From NCBI RefSeq assembly GCF_026745355.1, contig NC_079202.1, positions 29,093,099-29,157,098 on the forward strand: 64,000 nucleotides of DNA, read 5' to 3'. Shown here piece after piece: positions 43,990-53,283 of the stretch. Positions within the stretch are counted from its first letter, which is position 1, and every line of letters starts with the position of its first letter. This DNA comes from Beta vulgaris subsp. vulgaris (taxonomy: Eukaryota > Streptophyta > Magnoliopsida > Caryophyllales > Amaranthaceae). The notes under the pieces were generated by a model. The model ran no database searches and was not told the origin of the DNA. It worked only from the letters and a program-made list of their open reading frames with translations. The translations under genes and the position numbers were made by a program.

Positions 43990-44330
43990 CAATCCGGACG
44001 TGCTGCTCTTAGAAGAAGCAGCTCGCCCAGATAAGTCCGGACGTTTTGCTCATCAAAGAGGCAACTCGTCCAGCTGCTATTGGACGTATTGCTCTTCAAT
44101 GAGGCAGCTCGTCCAACTATTGACTGGAGGTTTTGCTCTTCAAAGAGGCAACTCGTCCAGCTGCTATTGGACGTACTGCTCTTCAAAGAGGCAGCTCGTC
44201 CAGCTATTGACTGGACGTTTTGCTCTTCAAAGAAGCAGCTCGTCCAGCTATTGACTGGACGTATTGCTCTTCGAAGAGGCAGCTCGTCCAGTTATTGACT
44301 GGACATTTTGCTCTTCAGTGGAATGTCCGT
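43990..44330 (-). repeat. 43-44 bp tandem array in the antisense gene intron
   Basis: About 7-8 units containing GAGGCAGCTCGTCCAGC and TTTGCTCTTCAAAGAGGC. Measured steps are 43 and 44 bp (44048, 44091, 44135). Several units hold CGTCCAG and CTGGACG, a 7-bp inverted repeat with a 7-base loop. Tandem arrays in the 3' region of Tat-type elements are known seeds of plant satellites. Confidence 0.85.
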
Positions 44331-44343
44331 CCAACCATATGTT

Positions 44344-44359
44344 TGAAAATATATATATA

Positions 44360-44397
<38 letters not shown>

Positions 44398-44423
44398 TTA
44401 TAATATATATATATATATATATA
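44344..44423. repeat. AT dinucleotide microsatellite
   Basis: Imperfect (AT)n of about 80 bp, directly next to the 43-bp array and within the same predicted intron. Confidence 0.9.
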
Positions 44424-46288
44424 AATTTGAGCTTACCAGTGTGTCCGCCCTTTTTTCGGCACCAGATTTACTGTATTCCTGATAGAGAGTATCTGCAAAT
44501 CTGGACGAGCTCATGTCTCCTATCCAAGATTTTCTCAGTTCACTTCTGGCTGAATCTGCAAAGAGGAAATAAGGAGGCGAAGGTTAGACGAACGATAATT
44601 AGGACGGGAATTCTACTTGGAAAATTTTTCAATAATTATACCTCTGTCCTCGTCCTGCCGCAAACCGGCAGCGACTAAGAAGTTATCGTGATAGAACATC
44701 TCTTTAAATGTGATCCAGTTCGACGGACCCTTGAAGGAGACGTCTTCCATGGAATACTCCGAAATCCGGATGTACTCCACCATCTCCTCAGCCGAGTTAC
44801 TCTCTAACTCTAAGTATGAAGCCATCCGTCCAGTGTTGGTATTGGACCGGCTAAAATAGCGAAGCCGTTTAGCAACCGCTTTGTCGGGCGCTTGGATGAA
44901 TAGGAACTCAGCCTTCCAAGAGTGCATCTTGGATGTTTTATCCCAGAACGTCAAGAATCCTTGACGGTTGCATACGCTTAGCCAGCTTCCCTCGACGGTT
45001 CTGGGAACCTTTGAAACATAATGAATATGGGTAAAGGCGGCCAGAGAAGGGTCCTTCCCTTTTAAATTACAAACGGCCAGAAAAGTGAGGATGTTTTGCT
45101 AGGAGTTTGGGGAAAGTTGATTGTGTCGTATGCCATAGTTGTGAAGAAGTTGGCTGATGAAAGGGTGAAGAGGAAAGCGCAAGTCGGCATCTAATGCCAA
45201 GCGATAAACAACGAAATGGCCCGAGGGGGCACTAAGTATGGTATCCTCTCGGCCAGGGAGGACAAATTGGTAACCCGGGAAGGGCATGGCCAATGAGAAA
45301 GGTCTAAGGTCCGAGCCTACTCGTCCTAGCCAAGAGTTATCGGCCAAGATGAACCTAGGGTCAGAAAAGAGGACCTAGCCGTCGTCTTATTTCAGACGAA
45401 GTTGTTGACGGCTCCTCTGAATCACTAGCAGGGTTGAAGAGCTGGCCGTCCTTGGCTCATCCAAGACCGTCCTATGTGTGGACGGGCTGGGATCGGGGAA
45501 GCCTCAAGTTTCTGGTTCCTCCTGGACGTGTTCAGGGGAAGGACTCGGGTTTGCTGGACGAGCACTCCAGACTTCGCGCTCACCCTCGTTGGGAATCCGT
45601 CCAGTGGATCCCTCCATTTCTGAGCTGGAGGCCGGCAGGTTAATTCCTCGTCTGATACGAGCTATTTGCTTGACGCGCGCAAGATTACCCTGCACAGGGA
45701 AAGACTGGGTCGTCTGACTTTGCCGGCTATGAGAAAAGAAAAAGAATGCATGTCCGGCCAAGATGGGTCCAACTCTAGAAGATGCCGATGAAGACAGGCC
45801 CTCTGTTCTAGGGCTAGTACCAACGCTTGAGCGGCCGGGTTTGTTCCATGAGGAAGACGAACTCATTTTCTTAATATATGCGTAAAAAAGCAAGAAAAAG
45901 AATTAAAGAAATACCTGTAGAAGAAAGCTTGGACGAGTGTCAGAGACGAGTTGAAATCTCGGACGAGTTGAGTAGCAGTTTGTAAGAGCTTGGACGGGAG
46001 TAGTTTCTCTGTCTAAAAGCTCAGTAAAAATTGCGGAGTCTCGCTCTAGAAAATTTCTCAGCAATGTTAAAATGATTCCAGAAAGGCAAGGTCACATATT
46101 TATAGAGGGGTGAAAATGACCCTCCCATCCGGTAAAAGTAACCGTTGCTCTTGAGAATTGACCTGCGGAGACAGGCAAAATGGCGCCTCTTTTTTGAAAA
46201 AGAGAGGGGCAGTTCCAGGTCGGTTAAAAGAGGAAGATTAACCGTCTTGGCGCCTAGGAAATAATAACTTCCTCTTTTGAGGGTCAAA

Positions 46289-46922
46289 TGTTGTAGCCTA
46301 AAAATCAACGGCTACGCTTATGGCACGTGGCGCTATCTCAGCCCTACATGTGGCATCTGTTTAAGCCAAGGAAAGTACAAAGGCCTGCAAGTTCTATGGG
46401 CTAAAGTACACCTCCCTGAGGAAAAGGTGTACTGAACAGCTCCTTTATGGCCCTAAAATTGTACTTAGGCCCACTGAAGTAAAGCCTGATTCAGCTACAA
46501 GGTAAAATGTACTAACCAATCAGCGCGTGCCACGTGTCCTAATATTATTGCTTAGCCAATCAGATGCTCCCATATTAGGGTGACATCAAGGTACAACAGT
46601 CATCTCAAACAGTATAAATAGTCCTTGATTTCAGGGTGAAAGGTACGTTTTTCAGAGCATAGTACTATTATTCTGCCATAAATTCTTCTCTCTCTCTCTC
46701 TACTTTCGCTCTCTAAAAGTTCCTTCGCATCCATGTTATCTGACTTAAGCATCGGAGGGGGAAATACCACCCAAACCTCCAGGGTGGGTCCATTTTTTGC
46801 AGGTTGCTGGTCAGGAGTTTGCATTGGGATTTGAGCCAATCATTGTTGCACAAGTCTCCAGTTTTAAACCTATCATTGGGAGTTGTGATATTAAATTACA
46901 AGTAGTTTTACGCTACGTAACA
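46289..46922 (+). repeat. Element E 3' LTR
   Basis: 634 bp from TGTTGTAGCC to GCTACGTAACA, so the ends form a short imperfect inverted repeat. Preceded by a GAGGGTCAAA purine-rich patch that may be the polypurine tract. Complete, unlike the 5' copy. Confidence 0.85.
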
Positions 46923-47258
46923 ATGAGGGTTCCACTTGGACATGTCATTAATATCACTGGTTTAATTCTTAAAGTACAAATACAAGTTAAGAGTTAAGTG
47001 ATATTTAGTGGATGATCCATGTCTATCCGCTTTACCCACTGAGGGACAAATAAGGGGATATAAGATAACTAACCAGAATTAAGATAACTTAACTATTTAA
47101 TTAGATATATTTATAAAACAAAACGTGACATTTGGTTATCCCTTATAAATAGGAATAACTGTAATATCAACGTAGTATAAATATATCCCAAGTAGTTAAG
47201 ATTAATTCGCTATTTATATCCTTCTCTTCACACGAAAAGTCATCATTCTTAAAAGACA
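46923..47258. other. Unassigned sequence with a TATA-like motif
   Basis: No similarity recognised to neighbouring elements. It is not the missing part of Sirevirus C's gag. A TATAAATA at 47177-47184 lies about 80 bp before the ATG of the next ORF. Confidence 0.4.
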
Positions 47259-47525
47259 ATGGCCAGCCCTCAAGTTAATGTTATCCCTGACTTTTCTGGA
47301 GAATGTTGGAGGCATAGACTCAACATGGACATTGTCAAGAAAGATTGGGAAGAGTTTAAGGATGTTGAGACCAAAAAATGGCAACTCAAGGCTCTTAATT
47401 ACTCCGAGGAGGATCCAAAGATCCAACCAAAAGATTTAGAGGAAAAAGAGTCCAGCGCCACAAAAATAGAAAGTGACATAGACTTTATAGCAACTAACCT
47501 TTGGCCCCTGTTGGGAAAAAAATGA
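47259..47525 (+). CDS. Small unrecognised ORF (88 codons)
   Basis: ATG at 47259 followed by M-A-S-P-Q-V-N-VIPDFSGECWRHRLNMDIV, then a strongly charged Lys/Glu region (EEDPKIQPKDLEEKESS) and a stop at 47523. The opening P-x-FSGE-x-x-x-x-x-x-x-M pattern is loosely like the start of copia gag proteins (F-x-GE-x-Y..W...M), so it may be a gag remnant. A TATA-like box lies upstream. The sequence downstream to 47758 has no frame. No membrane segment or known domain. I cannot assign a function. Confidence 0.3.
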   Translation: MASPQVNVIPDFSGECWRHRLNMDIVKKDWEEFKDVETKKWQLKALNYSEEDPKIQPKDLEEKESSATKIESDIDFIATNLWPLLGKK

Positions 47526-47774
47526 TATGATCAATCTCATGGTAGTATGCAAGGCTTGGGGAGCAAATGTTGTTAAATAATTCTTTCCCCTAGATTTAGC
47601 CTACAAGTACCATAGATCAATTATCTGTGAGAGCGTTCTTGGTCTTTTTATAAGAAGTATGGAATGGTCACTTGGAGAACAACACCAGCACTAAAAGGTT
47701 GATCTATTACAAATGCACTTGTCGCTTGTGGCAAGAGCATATGGTGAATACAGGCTACCACTAATGGAAAAACA

Positions 47775-48140
47775 CATGAAGGGCTGCGCTAAAAAAGGCC
47801 CTTAGGGCAGCGTATTCTGACAATAGCCCTTTCCATAGCAGCCCTTCACTTTAAAGGAAAACCGCAGCCCTTCACAAGGAAGGGCAGTATTTTTAACAAA
47901 AAACGCAACCTTTCATGTGTAAAAGGGCCGCGTTTTGCACTAAAAACGCAGGCCTTCTTCAAGTGAAGGATTGCGTTTTTCGTTCAAAAACGCAGCCCCT
48001 TTGAAATATGAAGGGCTGCGTTTTAAAAACACAACCCTTCTCAAGGTGAAGGGCTGCGTTTTTTTCCTAAAATGCAACCCTTTAAGGTTAGAAGGGTTGC
48101 GTTTTAGGAAAAAAACCGCAGCCCTTCATGTTTTATTTTT
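47775..48140. repeat. CACTA subterminal repeats
   Basis: At least ten copies of AAGGGCTGCGTTTT-type motif in both orientations (for example GAAGGGCTGCG at 48007, AACGCAACCCTT-like at 48065-48090). Such arrays bind transposase in known CACTA elements. Neighbouring inverse copies can fold into hairpins. Confidence 0.8.
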
Positions 48141-49999
48141 TTTAAAAAGAATGATCCCCCCCCCCACACCCCTGCACTCCCCAGCAAGCAACCCCTGCCC
48201 ACCCCGCCCCTGCTGCAAGCCTGCCCACCCTATAACAGCTGGATTCCCGAGCTGCTAGGTAACTACACTTAAGATTCACTAATCAAAATCACTGCTTAAT
48301 AAGCCTCGAATTAAACATTTACTCGCAGCAGAAACATAACCTAGAAAACAATCCTGGACCTTTAGGTTATTGGCCCACAAAACAAAATCATTTATGTAAG
48401 ACTTCAATTACACTAATATCTCGACTAATATTCCCAAATATTGTATACAACGAAATATATTAGAAACTATTCCTTCATTGACTATCTAAAATACAAACTC
48501 AATCCATAACATACGACGACATCTTTATCTTGCTTCACTTCAAAATTCTGAGCTCACAACACCAAACCTGCAACAATGTTTGACTCTACCACCCACCAAG
48601 TGACAGGCCACATAAATGACAACACTATCAGCAAAGCGGGGTACACACTTTGTAATAGAAAATACAAGTTCAGGTGTATTTTGAAAACTAACACATAGTT
48701 ATAATAACAAATAATCACATTTAACTCAGTTATTATCGTTTCACAAAATCAAATCGTTTGGCATGAATGCGAATGGAGAGGGGTAACACGCAGTACCAAC
48801 TGTCTCCAAACTGTTGAGGGTCGTCACCCCACCTTTCACTGTTCTGATTGCAAGACTTAACCGGACATGTCCTATAACGCCAGGAATTCACCCTTCCTTG
48901 AAGGCAATAGTTAGGGACTCTACCCGCCCTAACTCGGGTGCATGTTCATGCCTCACTTTCATATTTATAATATAAGATATTTAATGATTCATACTTGAAT
49001 CCTCAATACTCATAACATAACACCATATTCGACCTTATCTGGTCTTAACTCATATATGAATCATTTCCTCATTATCATACCAAATCATATTTTAAGAAAT
49101 ATAGTATTTTCGAACAATTCCAATAATTGAACAAAAGGATACTTTTATAACAATCCAATAGCAATTCACAACTAACTCATAGAGATGCATCTATAATCAT
49201 GACCATTACTATAAACGATATATGATATCTAAAATTCAATATGACGCACACATGCTAGGCATTTAAATATATTTTGCTGCACATAAAGGTTACCTCAACT
49301 CTATAACAATTATACGAAACCTCCAATCATCATAACTTGATTTCCCATATCATCTTCAATTATATACGTCTACATAGCTATCCTCCAACAACCACCTCAC
49401 GGTAACATCAATAATCAACAACCAAACTTAGACTAATCTGAACTAGAAAACATAATCATAACTAATTCCCGATTTAGAAATTATCAACCTTCAACATCCC
49501 AATTTCATAATCATAACTCGCTATAAATTATATAACTAAACCAACTAAACATAACTCACAACCTTACCTAAATCAAGAACATAATTTTGCTACCAACAAA
49601 TATATATTAATAATATAAAGCTAACTCGACACATAAATAAACCTCGATAAACTGATTTCTATCTTGCACTCAAGTCCTTAATGAACCGAATAACATTTCC
49701 AACAATACAATGTCCTTCATAATTCCGAATGATACTCCATTCCTAGTCATCCTCCAATAATCACCTCATAACAATAACAATAATCAACAACTAATCGTAA
49801 CTATTCTAATTATCTTATCCTAACGCAACCATTATGCTAATCAAACTGAATCCCGCAAATAGAAATTAACGAGGTCATTCCCACAACTCATAACTCGACT
49901 TCATACATATCAACTCCAACTACAATAATTATAACAATCTCCCAATTCTAAGATTCTGACTTCCCTTGCATCATCAACAACGACTATCCAATAAGAACG

Positions 50000-50640
50000 A
50001 TACAATAACAACATAATAAAAACAGCACAAACAACAATAATACCACCTCCACCACCAACAATAACACCAACACCAATAACACAACATTAAGCATAATAAC
50101 AAAACAACACAACCACAATACAGCAGCACAACCAACAACAGAAACCACCACCTACTATGTTCATAACAAACCTAAGTAATTCATATTCCCAAATTTATCA
50201 CTCCAACTTCTTGAATCATAATAACAAGATGAACCATATTGTTTTACTGAATACTTTGGATATATATACTTGAACTATTAACCACATGATACTAGCTCTG
50301 GACACATCATTGGAACCTTTTTACTCATATCCAAACTAATTAATCTTCTAAACTAGTAAACTATTTTAACTATAACCCACTACAACATCACCACAATAGC
50401 CACCACAACTACAACAACCACCATAATAACGGTGCAACAACAACAATAAGTAACAACTTCACAGCAACTCCACCACAACCACAATGACTTAACAACAATA
50501 ACTCAACAACACTACTACAATAGAGCAACAACAACAATAGCAAATCCACAATAATTTCACCATAACCACCACAACCACTCCACAACAACAATAACATAAC
50601 AACTCCACCTCAGTCATCACAATTACTCCACAAATCCATG
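50000..50640. repeat. AAC/ACC-rich low-complexity stretch
   Basis: Long runs of CAACAA, ACCACC and AATAAC triplets in two blocks (50000-50155, 50380-50600), within solo LTR 2. Frames across it are composition artefacts. Confidence 0.8.
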
Positions 50641-51659
50641 TACCAAACACATTCCATTAAGAAGCATAATCGTAATTATTTAGTGTATAAGTGTTGTTTA
50701 GGTCAAATAAAGCATCTCTAGTGAACCTTAGCATGCTATATACTCAATATACACGTAATAAAATACACATCATAAGTATATTCATTTCATAAACATGATT
50801 TACACTAGAAAGAAACAATCACCTATATATAGGTATGGAAGTCTCTAGGTTAAAACCAAACTAAGTGTGTACCTTCACTAAGGATGCTTAAGGAAACAAA
50901 ACTCCTTAATCCAATTGATTAACTACTCCTATAGCTTCCCCTAAATATATATAATTCTAAATATTATTTTCAACAAGCTTATAGATATGAAAAACTAAGC
51001 TTAAATACAAGAGGTGTAATCTCTTGAACTTACAGCAACTTATGTGATCTTTCAGCAAGGTTTTCTATATTAGTTTATGGTCTAATGATTGGAACTAAAG
51101 CTTAAACTACTTTTTATGGATGTCTAGAAGAGTTATATGTAAAGAAAAGTGGGTGTCCAAGAGGAGAAAATAAGAGAAAAGAGACGAAAATCCATAACAG
51201 GCTTTTATAATCTGTTCTGGCGGTACCCCCAGGGGAGGGAAACCTCTTCTGGGCAAGTTCGGTTTCTTGGATTTTTTTGGTGATTCTTGCTTGAGGTGTT
51301 AGCCTTAGGTGTTGGTTTTCATGCATAGAAAGGTTTTTGAGAAATCGACACTTAAGTAGCTGCTAAGCAGCTTTCTTTGATCATAGGTCTAAGCTGTAAT
51401 TTTAGCTGGACAGTTTTTACTATGTAAGTAATTTACCCTATTGAGCCACGTAATGCTTTGGCATAAATGACCATTTTAACCTTAAGACATCCCAAGCATG
51501 TCATATATCAAGTTTGGTTAGGTTATGAGCTCGGATTCAACTCCGAAAGCCTCTTTAACTGGAAGGTTATCGTTACCCGATAAAACAATCTCCAAACGAT
51601 TTTCATAGTCTTAATGTTTAAGGCTCTCAAGGACTTTCTAACTTATCTATTGGTTTCCA

Positions 51660-51945
51660 AAACCTTCTTAGCCAATAAGAATGATGGTTCTTATCCTCTT
51701 TGACCTTTCTTAACCATTAAGAAAGATAGTACCTTATCCACAAGCTTTCTTAACCACTAAGAATGTTAGTGCTTATCCACAACCTTTCTTAACCACTAAG
51801 AATGATAGTACTTCTCCACAACCTTTCTTAACCACTAAGAATGATAATACTTATCCACAAGCTTTCTTAACCATTAAGAATGATGATGCTTATCCACAAG
51901 CTTTCTTAACCATTAAGAATGATGGTCTTATCCACTTTTAGCTTT
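51660..51945. repeat. 39-bp tandem array in solo LTR 2
   Basis: TTTCTTAACCACTAAGAATG followed by a TTATCCACAAGC part, repeated every 39 bp (starts at 51746, 51785, 51824, 51863, 51902), with more diverged copies to the left. About seven units. Confidence 0.85.
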
Positions 51946-52092
51946 TAAATAAAGGTTCTTAAAAGTAGGGCTATTACACACCCATAACCAACCCTTCCCA
52001 CCCCGTGCCCCACACCCAGCCCTGCCCACCCCTGCACAACCCCCAACCCACCCCTGCACACACCCCCAACCCATCCCTACACACCCCCCGGC

Positions 52093-53006
52093 TAGGGATG
52101 GCAGTGGGTAATGAACCCTACCGGGATCCGTGGATCCAAATCGGTTTTTAGCGGATCTAGATCCTCAAAATTTGGATCCGACAGATCCTGGTAGGATCTG
52201 GATCCTCGTGTTTGAAAACGGATATGGATCGGGTAATTAAAAATTACCCGGATCCGGATCCGTTTACCCTTTTTTAAAGTTAAAATAAAAATATTAAATA
52301 AAATATAAACTAAACCCTAATTCACTTAAGCGTTTCACTTTCTTTCTCTCACTCTCGTCCTTTTCACGGCTGAACTGCAGCCCTCACCACGCTGAACTGC
52401 AGCCCTCGCCACTCAGCCGCTCACTCTGGCAGACCGGCACCGGACCACCACGCTAGAGTCAGTCGGACCGTCGCCAGGTGAGTCTCGTTTTTGGGTGATT
52501 TTCGCCGGAACCTTTTTTTTTTTTTTGATTTTCGTGTTCGAAAGTGACTATAATTATTTTCGTTGGTTTTTGTTGTCATTTTTCGTCAGTTTATTAATGT
52601 AATATCATTTTCCTCGCGAATTTCAGCATCATTGTGCTTTTATATTTGAGTATACTTCAGTCTTTATATTTAAGCATCGTAGAGTTTTTATATATCAGCA
52701 TTATTATTATTGTTATTGCAAATCTTGTTGATTTTTTGGTGTATTGATTGAGTTTGTTGAAATTACTCTTTCAATTGTTTAGTTTTAATGGAGTTTGTTG
52801 TTGTTGCAACATTGTATCATTGTGTGTAGTCGTTTTCAGAAGAAAAATAAGTTAGGATCCGTTTTGGATCCGTTTTGGACCCGGATCCGTAGGATCCGTC
52901 GGATCTGGATCCTCAAATTTATTACCCATCAGATCCGGGTAGGATCTGGATCGTTAGTTAAAAAACGGATCTGGATCCTAGAGGATCCTACCCGCTGCCA
53001 TCCCTA
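52093..53006. mobile_element. Non-autonomous hAT-type element
   Basis: 914 bp with terminal inverted repeats TAGGGATGGCAGTGGGTA / TACCCGCTGCCATCCCTA and an 8-bp target duplication CCCCCGGC at 52085-52092 and 53007-53014, the hAT hallmark. Both subterminal zones (52120-52265, 52855-52985) are packed with GGATCC/GGATCT motifs in both orientations. The middle holds a pyrimidine-rich leader, a short tandem repeat (GCTGAACTGCAGCCCTC twice near 52370-52405) and an AG/GTGAGT donor-like site (near 52480), so it may be a promoter plus first exon relic. No transposase. Confidence 0.88.
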
Positions 53007-53283
53007 CCCCCGGCCCACCCCTGCACACCCCCTGCCACACCCCTGCCACCAGCCCTGCACCCCCATCCCTAGCCCACCCTCTGCCAACCCCTCAACCCAG
53101 CAGCCCCCACCACCCCACCCCCCACCCAAAACCTCCCTTCGACACAAAAAAAAAAAAAACCGATGAAAATGCAATAATATATGCAAAGTGGATAAAGGTA
53201 ATAATTAACTTCAAATATATTTTTAATAATGTAAAAAGTGTAAATAGAATTATTACAAACTAGTAGATTCGTGCTAAAATGTA

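Larger units (their letters stand above)
42417..45866 (-). pseudogene. Antisense multi-exon gene of Tat/Retand-like element E
   Basis: Opposite to gag-pol. From right to left: ATG at 45866 with a Ser-rich N-terminus (45866-45504); a long exon about 45347-44642 with LHPFISQLLHNYGIRHNQLSPNS, one stop, then NILTFLAV and WLSVCNRQGFLTFWDK; GT donor at 44641-44640; acceptor before 44554; exon 44554-44437; GT donor at 44436-44435; intron 44436-43865 with a tandem array; acceptor CTTCCCAG; exon 43864-43607 with a Lys-rich nuclear-localisation-like patch (PKKAKGFTAKKKKS). Further open pieces lie at 43593-43336, 43275-42892 (heptad-like) and 42689-42417 (acidic tail). The core resembles the 'putative gypsy type transposon' (Transposase_28-like) domain of antisense ORFs in Tat elements. 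Function unknown. Confidence 0.65.
32113..46922 (+). mobile_element. Tat/Retand-like Ty3/gypsy element E
   Basis: Paired LTRs (32113-32731 and 46289-46922), primer binding site TGGCGCC at 32734, gag, protease, RT, RNase H, integrase, then 4.7 kb of 3' region containing an antisense multi-exon gene. The gypsy order PR-RT-RH-IN is clear. Antisense ORFs and tandem repeats between pol and the 3' LTR are described for the Tat lineage, notably Retand of Silene. The left LTR lacks its first ~16 bp and no target duplication is visible. By eye the LTRs differ at about 20 positions in ~618 bp (3-4%), indicating a moderately young insertion. A CACTA-like element sits at 36355-39949. Confidence 0.85.
48231..51978 (-). 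mobile_element. Solo LTR 2 (gypsy-type, 3.7 kb)
   Basis: 3748 bp from TATAACAGCTGG to GGGCTATTACA with the 5-bp target duplication CACCC at 48226-48230 and 51979-51983. On the minus strand it reads TGTAATAGCCC...CAGCTGTTATA and its ends match those of solo LTR 1 (TGTAATAGCCCT and AGCAGCTCGG near the other end). No coding region, primer site or polypurine tract seen. It contains a 39-bp tandem array (51660-51945) and an AAC-rich stretch (50000-50640). Confidence 0.75.
48155..53130. repeat. C-rich minisatellite, split by two insertions
   Basis: CACCCCTGC/ACACCCC-type imperfect repeats at 48155-48230, 51979-52092 and 53007-53130. Removing the solo LTR and the hAT element joins these into one ~300-bp C-rich tract inside the CACTA element. 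Confidence 0.7.

Noticed and set aside
44000..44298. Plus-strand ORFs with repeated FCSSKRQLVQLL-type sequence
   Set aside because: Translation of the 43-44 bp tandem array, which sits in a predicted intron of the antisense gene.
43990..44330. Possible CRISPR-like array
   Set aside because: Units are contiguous without unique spacers and the context is a plant retrotransposon; ordinary tandem repeat.
47971..48258. Plus-strand ORF of 95 codons
   Set aside because: Crosses the CACTA subterminal repeats and the border of solo LTR 2, so it is composite.
50409..50597. Minus-strand Leu/Gly/Cys ORF
   Set aside because: Artefact of the AAC/ACC low-complexity stretch.
51660..51945. Possible CRISPR-like array of 39-bp units
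   Set aside because: No spacers between units; lies in a eukaryotic LTR.
52795..53166. ORF across the right end of the hAT element
   Set aside because: Runs through GGATCC subterminal repeats and the C-rich minisatellite; no coding signature.
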